Shown one piece after another: positions 1-8,580 of a stretch of DNA of 57,830 bases. The stretch is from positions 1 to 57,830 of the forward strand of contig JAPOVP010000029.1 in the NCBI GenBank assembly GCA_026708085.1. Reading direction: 5' to 3'. Every line of letters begins with the position of its first letter. The stretch's first letter is position 1. The notes below the pieces were generated by a model. The model did no database searches. It was not told the origin of the DNA and saw only the letters and a list, made by a program, of their open reading frames with translations. Both the position numbers and the translations under genes were made by a program. Source of the stretch: Caldilineaceae bacterium (GTDB taxonomy: Bacteria; Chloroflexota; Anaerolineae; Caldilineales; Caldilineaceae).

Positions 1-312
1 GCTCCGCCCCCGCAACGCCCCCTCTCCTACAACATGCCTCGCCGACCTGGTGTCTCTATCGTAACAGGTGCCTATTCGAAGGTGTGAAGCCAGACCACGT
101 CCCGCCAGTCCCGTCAGGTCCCCGTAGGTGCCGGCCTTGTGCCTGCCCTCGCACTCTCCCCAACTGACGGACTCCATCCTACGGCCAGACCTGGAGCCTA
201 CACTGCCTCTCGCCCTGAGACGATAGACAACTCCGGCCACCGCTGGCACTGATTCTCCGCCAGACTGTTCCCACCCCAAAGCTGGGATACACCCGTTGTC
301 GATGTCTGCTTT
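1..312. repeat. Dispersed ~310-bp repeat, left copy (begins at the window edge)
   Basis: Bases 1-312 match 23591-23903 over almost their whole length, with scattered substitutions and small indels. The match fades after the segment reading CCCACCCC..CTGGGAT. The first 16 bases are identical to the last 16 of the window. Short open frames exist on both strands, but they are not conserved between copies, so I treat the element as noncoding. Nothing gene-like is visible from 1 to about 590. Confidence 0.85.
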
Positions 313-388
313 TTGGGTCTCAGACGACCAAACCTTGGCCAGCTCGCGCTCTCAGTTGTCGCGGACCGGGGCGTCTTTCTCTCACTCC

Positions 389-413
389 TCACTCCTCTCC
401 GCTCTCTCCTCGC
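389..413. repeat. Short pyrimidine-rich repeat, 25 bp
   Basis: This CT-rich 25-mer recurs at 53947-53971 with one mismatch (C/G in the middle). There it supplies the stop and last codons of the MurE-like gene. A 15-base part also occurs at 37581-37595, just past the end of a permease gene. It lies directly before another dispersed-repeat fragment at 418. Confidence 0.6.
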
Positions 414-417
414 ATTT

Positions 418-477
418 GGGCGGTCTGGGTCCCTTCGACCCTCCCTTGTGCGGGGGGAGTCCCCCCGCAACGCCCCC
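418..477. repeat. Partial copy of the dispersed-repeat head with GC hairpin
   Basis: The string GGGCGGTC..CCCTCCCTTGTGCGGGGG is followed by CCCCCGCAACGCCCCC. The same arrangement occurs at 23554-23613 and 57779-57830. It contains an inverted repeat of G-runs against C-runs that can form a strong hairpin. This is the leading segment of the same dispersed element. Confidence 0.7.
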
Positions 478-591
478 CTTCAGCAACTTGCCTTGGCCAC
501 TTCGTGCCGTCCTTCCAGCAGGTGCCTTTTCGACCTGATGCCTCCCACCTTCACCCCGGTATCGGCCGCGACCATGTAAGTTCAGGGGCGA

Positions 592-621
592 TTGGACAGC
601 GAACCCAATAGCATTTATCAT
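592..621 (+). promoter_or_regulatory. Possible sigma-70 promoter for the first + strand genes
   Basis: TTGGAC at 592-597 and TATCAT at 616-621 are separated by 18 bases, about 60 bases before the first gene. The -10 matches consensus at 5 of 6 positions and the -35 at 3 of 6. Position and spacing fit, but the -35 is weak. Confidence 0.4.
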
Positions 622-680
622 GCCAACGAAGAAAGACATCCAACCCCGCAGCTTGTGAGCACACCCGAAATGACACACAT

Positions 681-1685
681 ATGAGATCGGTAATCTGCGT
701 CCATGAACGTTTTGACGCCGTATGGCCGTTTGCTGCAGACTACTGGCAGAATCGCTGGCACAGCGAATGTTGCGAACTCTACCGTACAATGGAGCCTGAG
801 GCGCGTGCGCCGCAAATGGTGCCCGATCCCGCCGCGGTGCAGCGGCTGGTCCTCCTCGGCCTCCCCGCCGGCAACGAAGATCTGGCCCCCTTTACCTCCC
901 TTGAGGAGTGCTTCCACAGTTCCCACGGCGATCAACCGAGAGATGGCCTCGACAAGGCGGCGTCCCGCGGCGTTCACATCATTCCCCACCGGGTCGACAT
1001 CTACTGGGGACAGTCGGTAGCCGAGTACGGGCTCTGTCTGACCCTCTGCGGACTGCGCCGCATTCCCCAGTCTCACACGGCGATGATCGGGAGCCATGAG
1101 CCCTGGAAACACAGGCCTGATGCGGGCAGACCCGGCGCCAAAGGCGTGCAGTATTGCGATGATTCGCGCTTTGCCAATGGCACGCTCGGCGGCAAACGTG
1201 TTCGCGTTGTCGGCGCCGGCAATATAGGCGCCCGCTACGCCTCCTGGTGCTCGGCCATGGGCGCCGACGTCGCCGTCTGGGACCCATTTGCCCCCGATGC
1301 AACCTTTGCCGCCGCCGGTGCAAAGCGCCGCTTTCATCTCACCGAGCTTGTAAAGGATGCCGAGATCTTCGCGCCGATGCTTCCCTTGAAAGAGGATACC
1401 TTCGGGTTGGTCGGAAGGGACCTCATTGACGCCTTGCCGAACGGATGCCTGGTCGTACAGGTAACGCGGGCCCGCATCTGCGACACCGAGGCGCTTTATC
1501 GCCGCGTCCTCAACGATGAGCTGGCGCTGGCCGCCGATGTCTTCGACTTCGAGCCCGTGGCGTTGGACTCCCCCTTGCTAGGGCGGCACAACGTCGTCCA
1601 CACGCCGCACAATGCCGGCCGCACCAAAGACGCCAACCTGGCCTGGGTCGACGATCAGATTGCGCGTTTCAGACTACGCCCATAA
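681..1685 (+). CDS. D-isomer-specific 2-hydroxyacid dehydrogenase
   Basis: This 334-residue protein belongs to the NAD-dependent D-2-hydroxyacid dehydrogenase family (phosphoglycerate/glyoxylate/formate dehydrogenase type), which interconverts 2-hydroxy and 2-keto acids in the cytoplasm. The nucleotide-binding loop reads VVGAGNIGARYA near residue 187. The catalytic triad can be placed: Arg263 in VTRARICDTEAL, Glu291 in VFDFEP and His310 in HTPHNAG. The usual Asn before the Arg is Gln. Length is normal for the family. No clear Shine-Dalgarno precedes the ATG, so the start is the least certain part. It is the first of a long run of + strand genes and lies 38 bases before the next one. The substrate cannot be read from sequence. 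Confidence 0.88.
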   Translation: MRSVICVHERFDAVWPFAADYWQNRWHSECCELYRTMEPEARAPQMVPDPAAVQRLVLLGLPAGNEDLAPFTSLEECFHSSHGDQPRDGLDKAASRGVHIIPHRVDIYWGQSVAEYGLCLTLCGLRRIPQSHTAMIGSHEPWKHRPDAGRPGAKGVQYCDDSRFANGTLGGKRVRVVGAGNIGARYASWCSAMGADVAVWDPFAPDATFAAAGAKRRFHLTELVKDAEIFAPMLPLKEDTFGLVGRDLIDALPNGCLVVQVTRARICDTEALYRRVLNDELALAADVFDFEPVALDSPLLGRHNVVHTPHNAGRTKDANLAWVDDQIARFRLRP

Positions 1686-1723
1686 CGGCTTGCGGCCTGT
1701 TCGGGCCGCGGACAGGAGGAGTG

Positions 1724-3886
1724 ATGAATCCAACTGAATCCGATCGGCTCGCCTCATTTGCCGCCAACTTTCAGAACGACTTCTCGGCTCACATCGGGCG
1801 CGACGAAGAAGAGGCCGCCGAGCTGGACCGAATGCGGAATGACCTGCGCGACTCGCTCGATCTGGATCTCTTTTCCCGCCAGGGTATCGAATGGTACCGG
1901 AGCGCCTACACAGAGGCCTTCCTCTTCATGTACGACACCGCCTTCTACGACCGTGAGGCCGGGCGTTACCGCATTGACGAAATTCTGGATGACGGCGAGC
2001 GCGAGTTCGGCGGCTACGACATCATCCTCCTCTGGCAGTCCTACCCCCGCCTCGGCATCGATGACCGCAACCAGATCGACTACTACCGTGACATGCCTGG
2101 CGGCCTGCAGGGGCTGCGCGAGGTCGTTGACCGCGCCCATGCGCGCGGCGTGCGCGTCTTCGTCAACTACAACCCCTGGGACATCGGCACGCGCCGCGAG
2201 CCGGGCGCGCCGCCCTATACCGACAAGAGGGGTTACCGCGGCGGATTTCCCGACACGAACGCGCCCGCAGTGGCCGACGCCGAAGCCTTAGGGGCCGTGA
2301 TTAAGGAGATCGGCGCCGACGGCGTCTTCCTCGATACGATGGCCTCCGATGACCCGGGATTCCTGGCGCCGATGGAGCGAGCCAACGCCAACATTGTGTT
2401 CAACCCGGAATCGTTGCCACCCATTGAAGCCCTCTCCTCGATTGCGGGCAGTTGGCTGCAGCGCAATACGGTTGTCCCCCCTGACCTGATGACCATCCGT
2501 TGGGTGGAGCCGCGCTTTTCTTTTCGCGCCATCGACCGCAACGCTGACGAACACAGCGATATCATCCAGAAAGCATTTTTCCATGGTTGCGGCCAGGTCG
2601 TTTGGGAGAATATCTTTGGCTGGTGGAACCCCTGGCCCGAAGCGGATCGCGTGCTCCTGCGACGCTGTGTGCGGTTGTTGCGCCAATTCTCGGACGCCTT
2701 TCAGGACAGGGACTGGCAGCCCTATGTGGCCACGGAAGTAGACGGCGTTTACGCGCACCGCTGGCACAGCGGCGAAAAAACCATGCATACGCTTATCAAC
2801 GACTCGGGCGCTGCGGTCAACGGCCCCGTGCTGCAGGCGCCGGCAACGTCGCCCGACGGGCCCCCTATGCGCCACTACGACCTCTGGAACGGAACCGAAA
2901 TCGAGCCGTCGCAACAAGGAGACGCGCACCTGCTTGCGCTTTCCATGTCCAGCGGCGAGGCAGGATGTATCGTCTCAGCGCCCGCAGGCGTTGAGGTTGA
3001 CCTCGACTCCGGCCAGGGGGAGCCCGAAGGAGACGGCGCTGCCGGTATCGACCGCAAACGTTTGACCCTCGCCGACCTGGCACTGCGTCCGGTCGCGCCT
3101 TCCGCTCCGGTGGCCGCTGGAGAAGAGCCGGAGGAGATGTGCCGCGTAACCGCAGGCACCTTCAACTTCGGTGTGCGCCACAACAACCGGACGGTGATGG
3201 AGGGGGCATGCTACGACAAGATCGACCAGCTCTGGGACAAGTATCATCCCCGACGCTTCGTCGACATCCCCGAGTACTGGATCGATCGCACCGAGGTCAC
3301 CAATGCCTCCTACCTTGACTTCCTCGAACAGTCCCGCTACCTGCCGCGCGACCTCACCAACTTCCTGCGCCACTGGCACAACCCCGCCGGCAGCGAGCAG
3401 GAGCCCTGGAAATGGTCGCCGCCACCAGGCAAGGAGCGGCACCCGGTCATTTGGGTGGACCTGGATGATGCCCGCGCCTACGCCAAATGGGCCGGCAAAC
3501 GGCTGCCCCGCGAGGAAGAGTGGCAGAAGGCTGCAGGGTTTGCCGTCTGGCCCTGGGGAGATGGCTTCGACCCAACGTTATGCAACAGCGGCAGCGACGA
3601 CACAACCCCGGTAGACCAATTCCCCGGCAGCGCCAGCCACGTCGGCTGCCTCGACATGGCCGGCAACGTCTGGGAGTGGACCGAAAGCGAACGTGACGAC
3701 GGCCACACGCGCTACGCCATAATCCGCGGCGGCAGCTACCTGAAGGTCGAAGGTAGCATCTGGTACAACGCCAGCGGCGCCCAGCCCAACGACTGCCACG
3801 AAAAGATTCTCTTGATGTACCCCGGATTGGACCGCTGCGGCACCGTCGGCTTCCGCTGCGTCAAGGATGCCGCCCCCTCCGAATAG
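1724..3886 (+). CDS. TIM-barrel glycosidase-like protein fused to a degenerate FGE/SUMF domain
   Basis: A 720-residue two-part protein. Residues ~40-330 look like an alpha-amylase-clan TIM barrel (YDIILLWQSYPRLG, GVRVFVNYNPWD, GADGVFLDTMASDD). A probable beta-sandwich and a Pro/Ala-rich linker follow. From ~residue 470 there is a formylglycine-generating-enzyme-like (FGE-sulfatase) domain: VTAGTFNFG, YWIDRTEVTNASYLDF, AKWAGKRLPREEEWQ, GNVWEWTES, IIRGGSY, TVGFRCV. The catalytic CysxxxxCys expected shortly after RGGSY is absent (the segment reads SIWYNASGAQ), so sulfatase activation is unlikely. The domain more likely binds ligand or has another role. The ATG at 1724 is preferred over the GTG at 1721 because AGGAGGA sits at 1714-1720. 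No signal peptide is seen. Next to a PhyH gene; substrate unknown. Confidence 0.82.
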   Translation: MNPTESDRLASFAANFQNDFSAHIGRDEEEAAELDRMRNDLRDSLDLDLFSRQGIEWYRSAYTEAFLFMYDTAFYDREAGRYRIDEILDDGEREFGGYDIILLWQSYPRLGIDDRNQIDYYRDMPGGLQGLREVVDRAHARGVRVFVNYNPWDIGTRREPGAPPYTDKRGYRGGFPDTNAPAVADAEALGAVIKEIGADGVFLDTMASDDPGFLAPMERANANIVFNPESLPPIEALSSIAGSWLQRNTVVPPDLMTIRWVEPRFSFRAIDRNADEHSDIIQKAFFHGCGQVVWENIFGWWNPWPEADRVLLRRCVRLLRQFSDAFQDRDWQPYVATEVDGVYAHRWHSGEKTMHTLINDSGAAVNGPVLQAPATSPDGPPMRHYDLWNGTEIEPSQQGDAHLLALSMSSGEAGCIVSAPAGVEVDLDSGQGEPEGDGAAGIDRKRLTLADLALRPVAPSAPVAAGEEPEEMCRVTAGTFNFGVRHNNRTVMEGACYDKIDQLWDKYHPRRFVDIPEYWIDRTEVTNASYLDFLEQSRYLPRDLTNFLRHWHNPAGSEQEPWKWSPPPGKERHPVIWVDLDDARAYAKWAGKRLPREEEWQKAAGFAVWPWGDGFDPTLCNSGSDDTTPVDQFPGSASHVGCLDMAGNVWEWTESERDDGHTRYAIIRGGSYLKVEGSIWYNASGAQPNDCHEKILLMYPGLDRCGTVGFRCVKDAAPSE

Positions 3887-3947
3887 CGAGCCCTACGGAG
3901 CGAGCTAGGCCGGTTCCCGCAGTGCCCGTTTCTCGCAAGGAGCACAG

Positions 3948-4817
3948 ATGACTGCAAACCTTACACCCGCAGCGCGCATGGCCGAACTCAAGCAGAACGG
4001 CTTCTGCATCATTGAAGATGTCGCCGACAGATGGCTCCTTGACCGGACGCGGGCCTGTGTAGACAAGGCGCTGGCCGAGGTCGACCCAGACCGGCTGCAG
4101 AAAACAAAGTCGCCCGGCAGCCTGATCGACTCCAACAACTTCCCTGAGCTGGCCGACCTCATCGGTAACCCCCGCGCCCTCGCCGAGCTCGACCGCATGG
4201 GCCTGAAAGACATCAAGTTCTGGAAGGCGGTCATCATCAGCAAGCCGCCGGGCGGACCCCGCCTCTACTGGCACCAGGACTGCCTGATGTGGCAGGACCC
4301 GCGCGCCTACAGCGACAGGCCGCCGATGATCTTCCTCATGTACTACCTGGAGGACACGACGCGCCATAACGGCTGCCTGCGCCTTCTCCCCGGCACCCAC
4401 CGCCACCGCCACCTCCTCCACGATATGGGCGAGGCCCACACCCGCGAGATCAACCGCATCGACGACCCCGACGACCCCCGCTTCAGCGACTACCCCGGCG
4501 AAGTCGACGTACCGGTCAATGCCGGGGACGTCGTGGTCGGCGACGCGCGCATGTTCCACTCGGCCCATGCCAACCTATCGGACGAAAAACGGACGGTTAT
4601 CACCATCTGGTTTCACCCCTTCTACTCCGACCTTCTGGAACCGACGCAGAGCTGGATCCACTACCGCATGCACGACCAGCACGCCAACTGGCCGCAGGAT
4701 GCGCTTGCCAAAATCAAGCCGCTCATCCCCGACTACCGCGGCTCCGTCGAGCCCATGCAGCAGAATCGGACGCCCGACGAGCGCCTGTGTTGGCCCGAAG
4801 CGGTGGCCGCTGAATAG
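3948..4817 (+). CDS. Phytanoyl-CoA dioxygenase (PhyH) family protein
   Basis: A 289-residue member of the PhyH branch of Fe(II)/2-oxoglutarate oxygenases. The metal-binding HxD is His109-Gln-Asp111 in LYWHQDCL. The distal His is in ARMFHSAHAN (about His204), followed by the 2-oxoglutarate-contacting Arg in DEKRTVITIWF. AAGGAG lies 5 bases before the ATG. It follows the TIM/FGE fusion by 61 bases and precedes the SDR/NHL array, consistent with a catabolic or tailoring hydroxylase in the same locus. All iron ligands are present, so activity is plausible. Bacterial PhyH proteins act on very diverse substrates and none can be assigned here. Two more PhyH genes lie on the other strand at 25.3-27.5 kb. 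Confidence 0.9.
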   Translation: MTANLTPAARMAELKQNGFCIIEDVADRWLLDRTRACVDKALAEVDPDRLQKTKSPGSLIDSNNFPELADLIGNPRALAELDRMGLKDIKFWKAVIISKPPGGPRLYWHQDCLMWQDPRAYSDRPPMIFLMYYLEDTTRHNGCLRLLPGTHRHRHLLHDMGEAHTREINRIDDPDDPRFSDYPGEVDVPVNAGDVVVGDARMFHSAHANLSDEKRTVITIWFHPFYSDLLEPTQSWIHYRMHDQHANWPQDALAKIKPLIPDYRGSVEPMQQNRTPDERLCWPEAVAAE

Positions 4818-4862
4818 CCACAGTTCGCAGAATCTGAACGACCTTGCCCACATGCTTCACGA

Positions 4863-4890
4863 TTGAAATCTAACTGATTTGCAATATACA
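4863..4890 (+). promoter_or_regulatory. Promoter candidate before module copy 1
   Basis: TTGAAA at 4863-4868 (5/6 consensus) and TATACA at 4885-4890 (4/6) have 16-base spacing. They lie 30 bases before the ATG of the first SDR, in the 103-base gap after the PhyH gene. Confidence 0.5.
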
Positions 4891-4920
4891 AATCACCAGA
4901 CTCCCTACCAGGAGACAGAG

Positions 4921-5712
4921 ATGAAGATTCTGATCACCGGCATCACGGGCAAAATCGGCCGCTATCTGGCGCCGGTACTTGCCCGCGACCACGAGGTGCA
5001 TGGCATTGACATTCTCCCCTCGGACTGGCCCAACGCCACCCAGGCCGACCTCTGCGACCCCGACGCGCTGCCGCCCGTCTTCGAAGGCATGGACGTGGTC
5101 ATCCATCTGGCTGCCGACCCCCGCCACGAGGTCGAGATCGGCTGGGATGAACTGACCAACCCCAACCTGATCGCCACCGCCAGAATGTACGACGCCGCCC
5201 ACGATGCCGGCGTGCGCCGCGTCATCTTCGCAAGCTCGATGCACGTCATGGGTGCCTACGAGTGGGATGAGCCGTCCCTCTCCATCCTTTCCGGCCGCCA
5301 CGACGGCCTCGACCTGGACTCGATCCCGCTCGTCAAAGGCGATGACCCGGGCAGGCCGGACAGCCGTTACGGCGCCACCAAGATCTTTGGCGAGTCGCTG
5401 GGCCGCTACTACACCGAGGGCGGCAACATCGACCGCCCCGACCAGCGTCCGATGGAGGTCATCTGCGTCCGTCTTGGCACGCTCCCCGCCTACGATCGTC
5501 CCGGTCGCGATTATCGCTCCCTGGTGAGCTGGTTCAGTTATCGCGATGCCGGCGGCTTTTTCCAGGCCTGCGTTGAGCGCCCCAACATCAGCTATGAGAT
5601 CATCTACGGCGCCTCCAACAACAGGTGGAAGATCTACGACACGCCCTACGCCTGGAAGCTGCTCGATTTCATGCCCGTCGACCGGGCCGAAGACCACTGG
5701 CGCAAAGAGTAA
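4921..5712 (+). CDS. SDR-family NAD-dependent epimerase/dehydratase, uronate-dehydrogenase-like (copy 1)
   Basis: A 263-residue extended SDR with a Rossmann start TGITGKIG, a catalytic Ser in FASSMHVMG and YGATK (Tyr150/Lys154). The short length, the VIHLAADP loop and the SSMH motif resemble uronate dehydrogenases, which oxidise hexuronates to aldarolactones; this is inference. The ATG at 4921 is chosen because GGAG lies at 4911-4914 and the protein starts MKILITG like its paralogues; a TTG at 4879 would overlap the promoter. It is followed after 50 bases by an NHL propeller gene. The same pairing occurs three times in a row, so the two products probably act together. Confidence 0.88.
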   Translation: MKILITGITGKIGRYLAPVLARDHEVHGIDILPSDWPNATQADLCDPDALPPVFEGMDVVIHLAADPRHEVEIGWDELTNPNLIATARMYDAAHDAGVRRVIFASSMHVMGAYEWDEPSLSILSGRHDGLDLDSIPLVKGDDPGRPDSRYGATKIFGESLGRYYTEGGNIDRPDQRPMEVICVRLGTLPAYDRPGRDYRSLVSWFSYRDAGGFFQACVERPNISYEIIYGASNNRWKIYDTPYAWKLLDFMPVDRAEDHWRKE

Positions 5713-5762
5713 CCTGCAGCCTTTCGCCTCAACCGGGGCGCAAAAAGGGAGGACAATCGATC

Positions 5763-6659
5763 ATGACAGTAGGATATGGCGACTTCCGCTACGAGTTGGA
5801 CGACTCCTGGCCGACTCTGCCCGAAGGCTGGTCGCTCGGCTCCGTGCCCGATCTGGCCATCGACTCGCGCGACCGCGTCTTTGTCTTCTGCCGCCATAAG
5901 CATCCCGTGGTGGCCTTTGAGGCCGACACCGGCAAATTCATTACCTCCTGGGGCGAGAATGAGTTCACCGAACCGCACGGCATCTTCATCGACGCCGACG
6001 ACTATGTCTGGGTCACCGACCGCCAGGAACACGTCGTCACCAAGCACACGCAGCACGGTGAAAAGCTGCTCGAGCTGGGCCGCCGCGGCTGGGCCATGAT
6101 GACGGTGACGCCCTACGGCACCTCCCTGGACCCGCCCTTCAACATGCCGGCCGGCGTGGCCACCGCCCAGGACGGTTCCATCTTCGCCGCCGACGGCTAC
6201 GGCAACCGCCAGGTCCACCGCTTTTCCGCGGAGGGTGAGCTGGAAGTCTCCTGGGGGACCTCCGGCCTCGAACCCGGCCAGTTCGCGCTGGTACACAACA
6301 TCGGCATTGACACGCAGGGCCGCGTTCTGATCTGTGACCGCGAGGCCAACCGCATCCAGCTCTTCGACCGCGACGGCAACTACATCACCATGTTTGAAGA
6401 CGTTCACAGGCCGGGCGATGTCTACTGCAGCCCCGACCAGTTCGTCTACGTCGCCGAGCAGGGCAGCGCCATGGGCAAAGGGCCTCTCCCCTGCGGCGTC
6501 TCCATCTTCCACGAATCGGGCGAGCTGGTCTGCCGCTTCCGCGGCCCCGAAACCGGCCTGCGCATGCCGCACGGCATCTGGTGCGACTCGAAGGGGAACA
6601 TCTTCGTGGCAGAACTGGGCGAAGAAGGCAACCGTGCCCGCAAGTTTGTCAAAGTTTAA
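5763..6659 (+). CDS. NHL-repeat six-bladed beta-propeller protein (copy 1)
   Basis: A 298-residue protein made of NHL repeats: blade signatures such as DLAIDSRDRVFVF, EPHGIFIDADDYVWV, PAGVATAQDGSIFAADG, NIGIDTQGRVLICDR and HGIWCDSKGNIFVAE recur about every 45 residues. There is no signal peptide, so it is probably cytoplasmic. NHL and SMP-30 proteins are six-bladed propellers that include lyases and lactonases. Next to a uronate-dehydrogenase-like SDR, a lactone hydrolase or sugar-acid-binding role is a reasonable guess, but no catalytic residues can be named. GGGAGG at 5748-5752 supports the ATG at 5763; a longer frame from upstream would overlap the SDR gene. Confidence 0.85.
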   Translation: MTVGYGDFRYELDDSWPTLPEGWSLGSVPDLAIDSRDRVFVFCRHKHPVVAFEADTGKFITSWGENEFTEPHGIFIDADDYVWVTDRQEHVVTKHTQHGEKLLELGRRGWAMMTVTPYGTSLDPPFNMPAGVATAQDGSIFAADGYGNRQVHRFSAEGELEVSWGTSGLEPGQFALVHNIGIDTQGRVLICDREANRIQLFDRDGNYITMFEDVHRPGDVYCSPDQFVYVAEQGSAMGKGPLPCGVSIFHESGELVCRFRGPETGLRMPHGIWCDSKGNIFVAELGEEGNRARKFVKV

Positions 6660-6777
6660 AATCAAAGGGAGCCTGAGTTCGACCTGTCCGGATTAGCGAG
6701 CACTGCATACCTGTCGTCACGTCATCTGAATCTGAACTTCATATCCAAAACATGAAACGCTCTCCAGGAGACAATTG

Positions 6778-7569
6778 ATGAAAATCCTTATCACCGGTAT
6801 CAGTGGTACGGTCGGCAGCCTGTTGGCGCCTGAACTCGCGCGCGACCACGACGTCCACGGTATCGACCTGCGCCCCTCCGACTGGCCCACAGCCGTGCAG
6901 GCCGACCTCTGCGATCCGGACGCGCTGCCGCCCGTCTTTGAAGGCGTGGACGTGGTCCTCCACCTCGCCGCCGACCCCCGCCACGAGGTCGAAATCGGCT
7001 GGGAAGAGCTCACCAACCCCAATCTGATCGCCACCGCCCGCATGTACGACGCCGCCCACGACGCCGGCGTGCGCCGCGTCGTCTTCGCCAGCTCGATGCA
7101 CACAATGGGCGGCTACGAGTTCGACGAACCTTACGCCTCCATCGTCTCCGGCCGCTTGGACGGCCTCGATCCGGCCTCCATCCCCCTGGTCACAGGGGAC
7201 GCCCCGGCCAGGCCCGACAGCCGCTACGGCGCGACCAAGATTTTCGGCGAGTCCCTGGGCCGCTACTATACCGAGGGCGGCAACATCGACCGCCCAGACG
7301 AACGGCCGATGGAGATCATCTGTGTCCGTCTTGGCACGCTGCCCCGCTCCAACCGGCCCGAAAAGGACTACCGCTCGCTTGTGAGCTGGATCAGCAAGCG
7401 CGACGCGGTCGGCTTCTTCCGCGCCTGCGTTGAACAACCCGGCATCGGCTATGAGATCATCTACGGTGCTTCCAACAACACTTGGAAGATCTATGACACC
7501 CCCTACGCCTACAATCTACTGAATTTCACGCCCGCAGACGACGCTTTGGAACACTGGGGCAAGGACTAA
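6778..7569 (+). CDS. SDR-family NAD-dependent epimerase/dehydratase, uronate-dehydrogenase-like (copy 2)
   Basis: A 263-residue paralogue of the SDR at 4921, collinear over its full length. Conserved elements are TGISGTVG, FASSMHTMGGYEFDEP, the catalytic YGATKIFGE and IIYGASNNTWKIYDTPYA. It is more diverged than copies 1 and 3 are from each other, mostly in the C-terminal third (LPRSNRPEKDY, KRDAVGF), the likely substrate side. CCAGGAG precedes the ATG at 6778 with good spacing. The paired NHL gene begins only 14 bases downstream, the tightest coupling of the three modules. All catalytic residues are kept, so this copy should be active, perhaps with altered specificity. Confidence 0.87.
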   Translation: MKILITGISGTVGSLLAPELARDHDVHGIDLRPSDWPTAVQADLCDPDALPPVFEGVDVVLHLAADPRHEVEIGWEELTNPNLIATARMYDAAHDAGVRRVVFASSMHTMGGYEFDEPYASIVSGRLDGLDPASIPLVTGDAPARPDSRYGATKIFGESLGRYYTEGGNIDRPDERPMEIICVRLGTLPRSNRPEKDYRSLVSWISKRDAVGFFRACVEQPGIGYEIIYGASNNTWKIYDTPYAYNLLNFTPADDALEHWGKD

Positions 7570-7583
7570 CAGGAGGACAACCG

Positions 7584-8462
7584 ATGCTGACAGTTGGACA
7601 CGGCGACTTTCGCTATCAGCAGGACGATTCGTGGCCCACACTGCCCGAAGGCTGGGTGATGGACCATCCCTCCGATCTGGCGGTCGATTCGCACGATCGG
7701 GTCTATGTTTTTAATCGCAACAAGCACCCGATGATCGCCTTTGAGGCGGACACGGGCGAATTTGTAACCTCCTGGGGTGAAGGCGAATTCAAGGAGCCGC
7801 ACGGCATCTTTATCGACGTCGACGACCATGTGTGGACGGCAGACCGCAACGACCACACCGTCGTCAAATACACCCGCTATGGCGAGAAGCTGCTCGAGCT
7901 GGGCACGCGGGGCTGGGCCAACATGACGGTAACACCCCAGGGCACGACGCTCGACCCGCCTTTCAACATGCCCGCCGGCGTGGCCATCGCCGAGGACGGC
8001 TGCATCTTCGTCGCCGACGGTTACGGCAACCGCCAGGTCCATCGCTTCTCACCCGAAGGCGAACTCGAACTCTCGTGGGGAACGTCGGGGACCGAGCCGG
8101 GTCAGTTCGCTCTCGTACACCAGGTCGGCGTCGACACGCAGGGCAGGGTCCTGATCTGTGATCGGGCAAACAATCGCATCCAGTTCTTCGACCGCGAAGG
8201 GCAGTTCCTCCACATCTGGGACGACGTCAAGGCGCCCGGCGATGTCTACTGCAGTCCAGAGGGAGTGATCTACGTCGCCGAACAGGGTGGGGGTGGCTCC
8301 GTCTCGATCTTCAGCGAAGACGGCGAGCTGATCTGCCGCTTTACCGGCGAGGAGTCCGGTCTGCGCGGTGTGCACGGCATCTGGATCGATTCGAAGAAGA
8401 ACCTCTTCATTTCGGAGCTGAGCCACCACGGCCACTGCGTGCAGAGGTACGCCAAGATCTGA
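7584..8462 (+). CDS. NHL-repeat beta-propeller protein (copy 2)
   Basis: A 292-residue paralogue of the NHL proteins at 5763 and 9424 and the most divergent of the three. It lacks about six residues present in the others between VAEQGG and SVSIF (blade 6). It carries the same repeats (DLAVDSHDRVYVF, EPHGIFIDVDDHVW, PAGVAIAEDGCIFVADG, HGIWIDSKKNLFISE). AGGAGG at 7571-7576 lies 7 bases before the ATG. It shares an operon with the SDR ending at 7569. Loss of loop residues next to otherwise conserved blades suggests a changed ligand pocket. No secretion signal is present. Confidence 0.84.
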   Translation: MLTVGHGDFRYQQDDSWPTLPEGWVMDHPSDLAVDSHDRVYVFNRNKHPMIAFEADTGEFVTSWGEGEFKEPHGIFIDVDDHVWTADRNDHTVVKYTRYGEKLLELGTRGWANMTVTPQGTTLDPPFNMPAGVAIAEDGCIFVADGYGNRQVHRFSPEGELELSWGTSGTEPGQFALVHQVGVDTQGRVLICDRANNRIQFFDREGQFLHIWDDVKAPGDVYCSPEGVIYVAEQGGGGSVSIFSEDGELICRFTGEESGLRGVHGIWIDSKKNLFISELSHHGHCVQRYAKI

Positions 8463-8524
8463 TTCGCGGCCCAGTCGAGACAGTTTCTGACTCCTTAGTC
8501 TTGGAATTGGTATTTTTCTGACGC

Positions 8525-8552
8525 TTGACATCGCCATTTGCCTATGGATAAT
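8525..8552 (+). promoter_or_regulatory. Near-consensus sigma-70 promoter before module copy 3
   Basis: A perfect TTGACA at 8525-8530 and GATAAT at 8547-8552 (5/6) are 16 bases apart, 28 bases before the ATG at 8581. This is the best promoter match in the array and implies module 3 is also transcribed on its own. The -10 overlaps the alternative ATG at 8551, which argues against that start. Confidence 0.65.
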
Positions 8553-8580
8553 GCACGAAGAGCCCAGTCAGGAGTCAGTC

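Noticed and set aside
198..470. Small Arg-rich frame across the left-end repeat
   Set aside because: The frame is not kept in the internal copy of the same repeat, so coding is unlikely.
1724..3886. Sulfatase-activating formylglycine-generating enzyme
   Set aside because: The catalytic cysteines are absent and no sulfatase gene is seen in the window.
8551..8580. Earlier ATG giving a ten-residue N-terminal extension of SDR copy 3
   Set aside because: It overlaps the -10 of a near-consensus promoter, and the paralogues start at MKILITG with a ribosome site.
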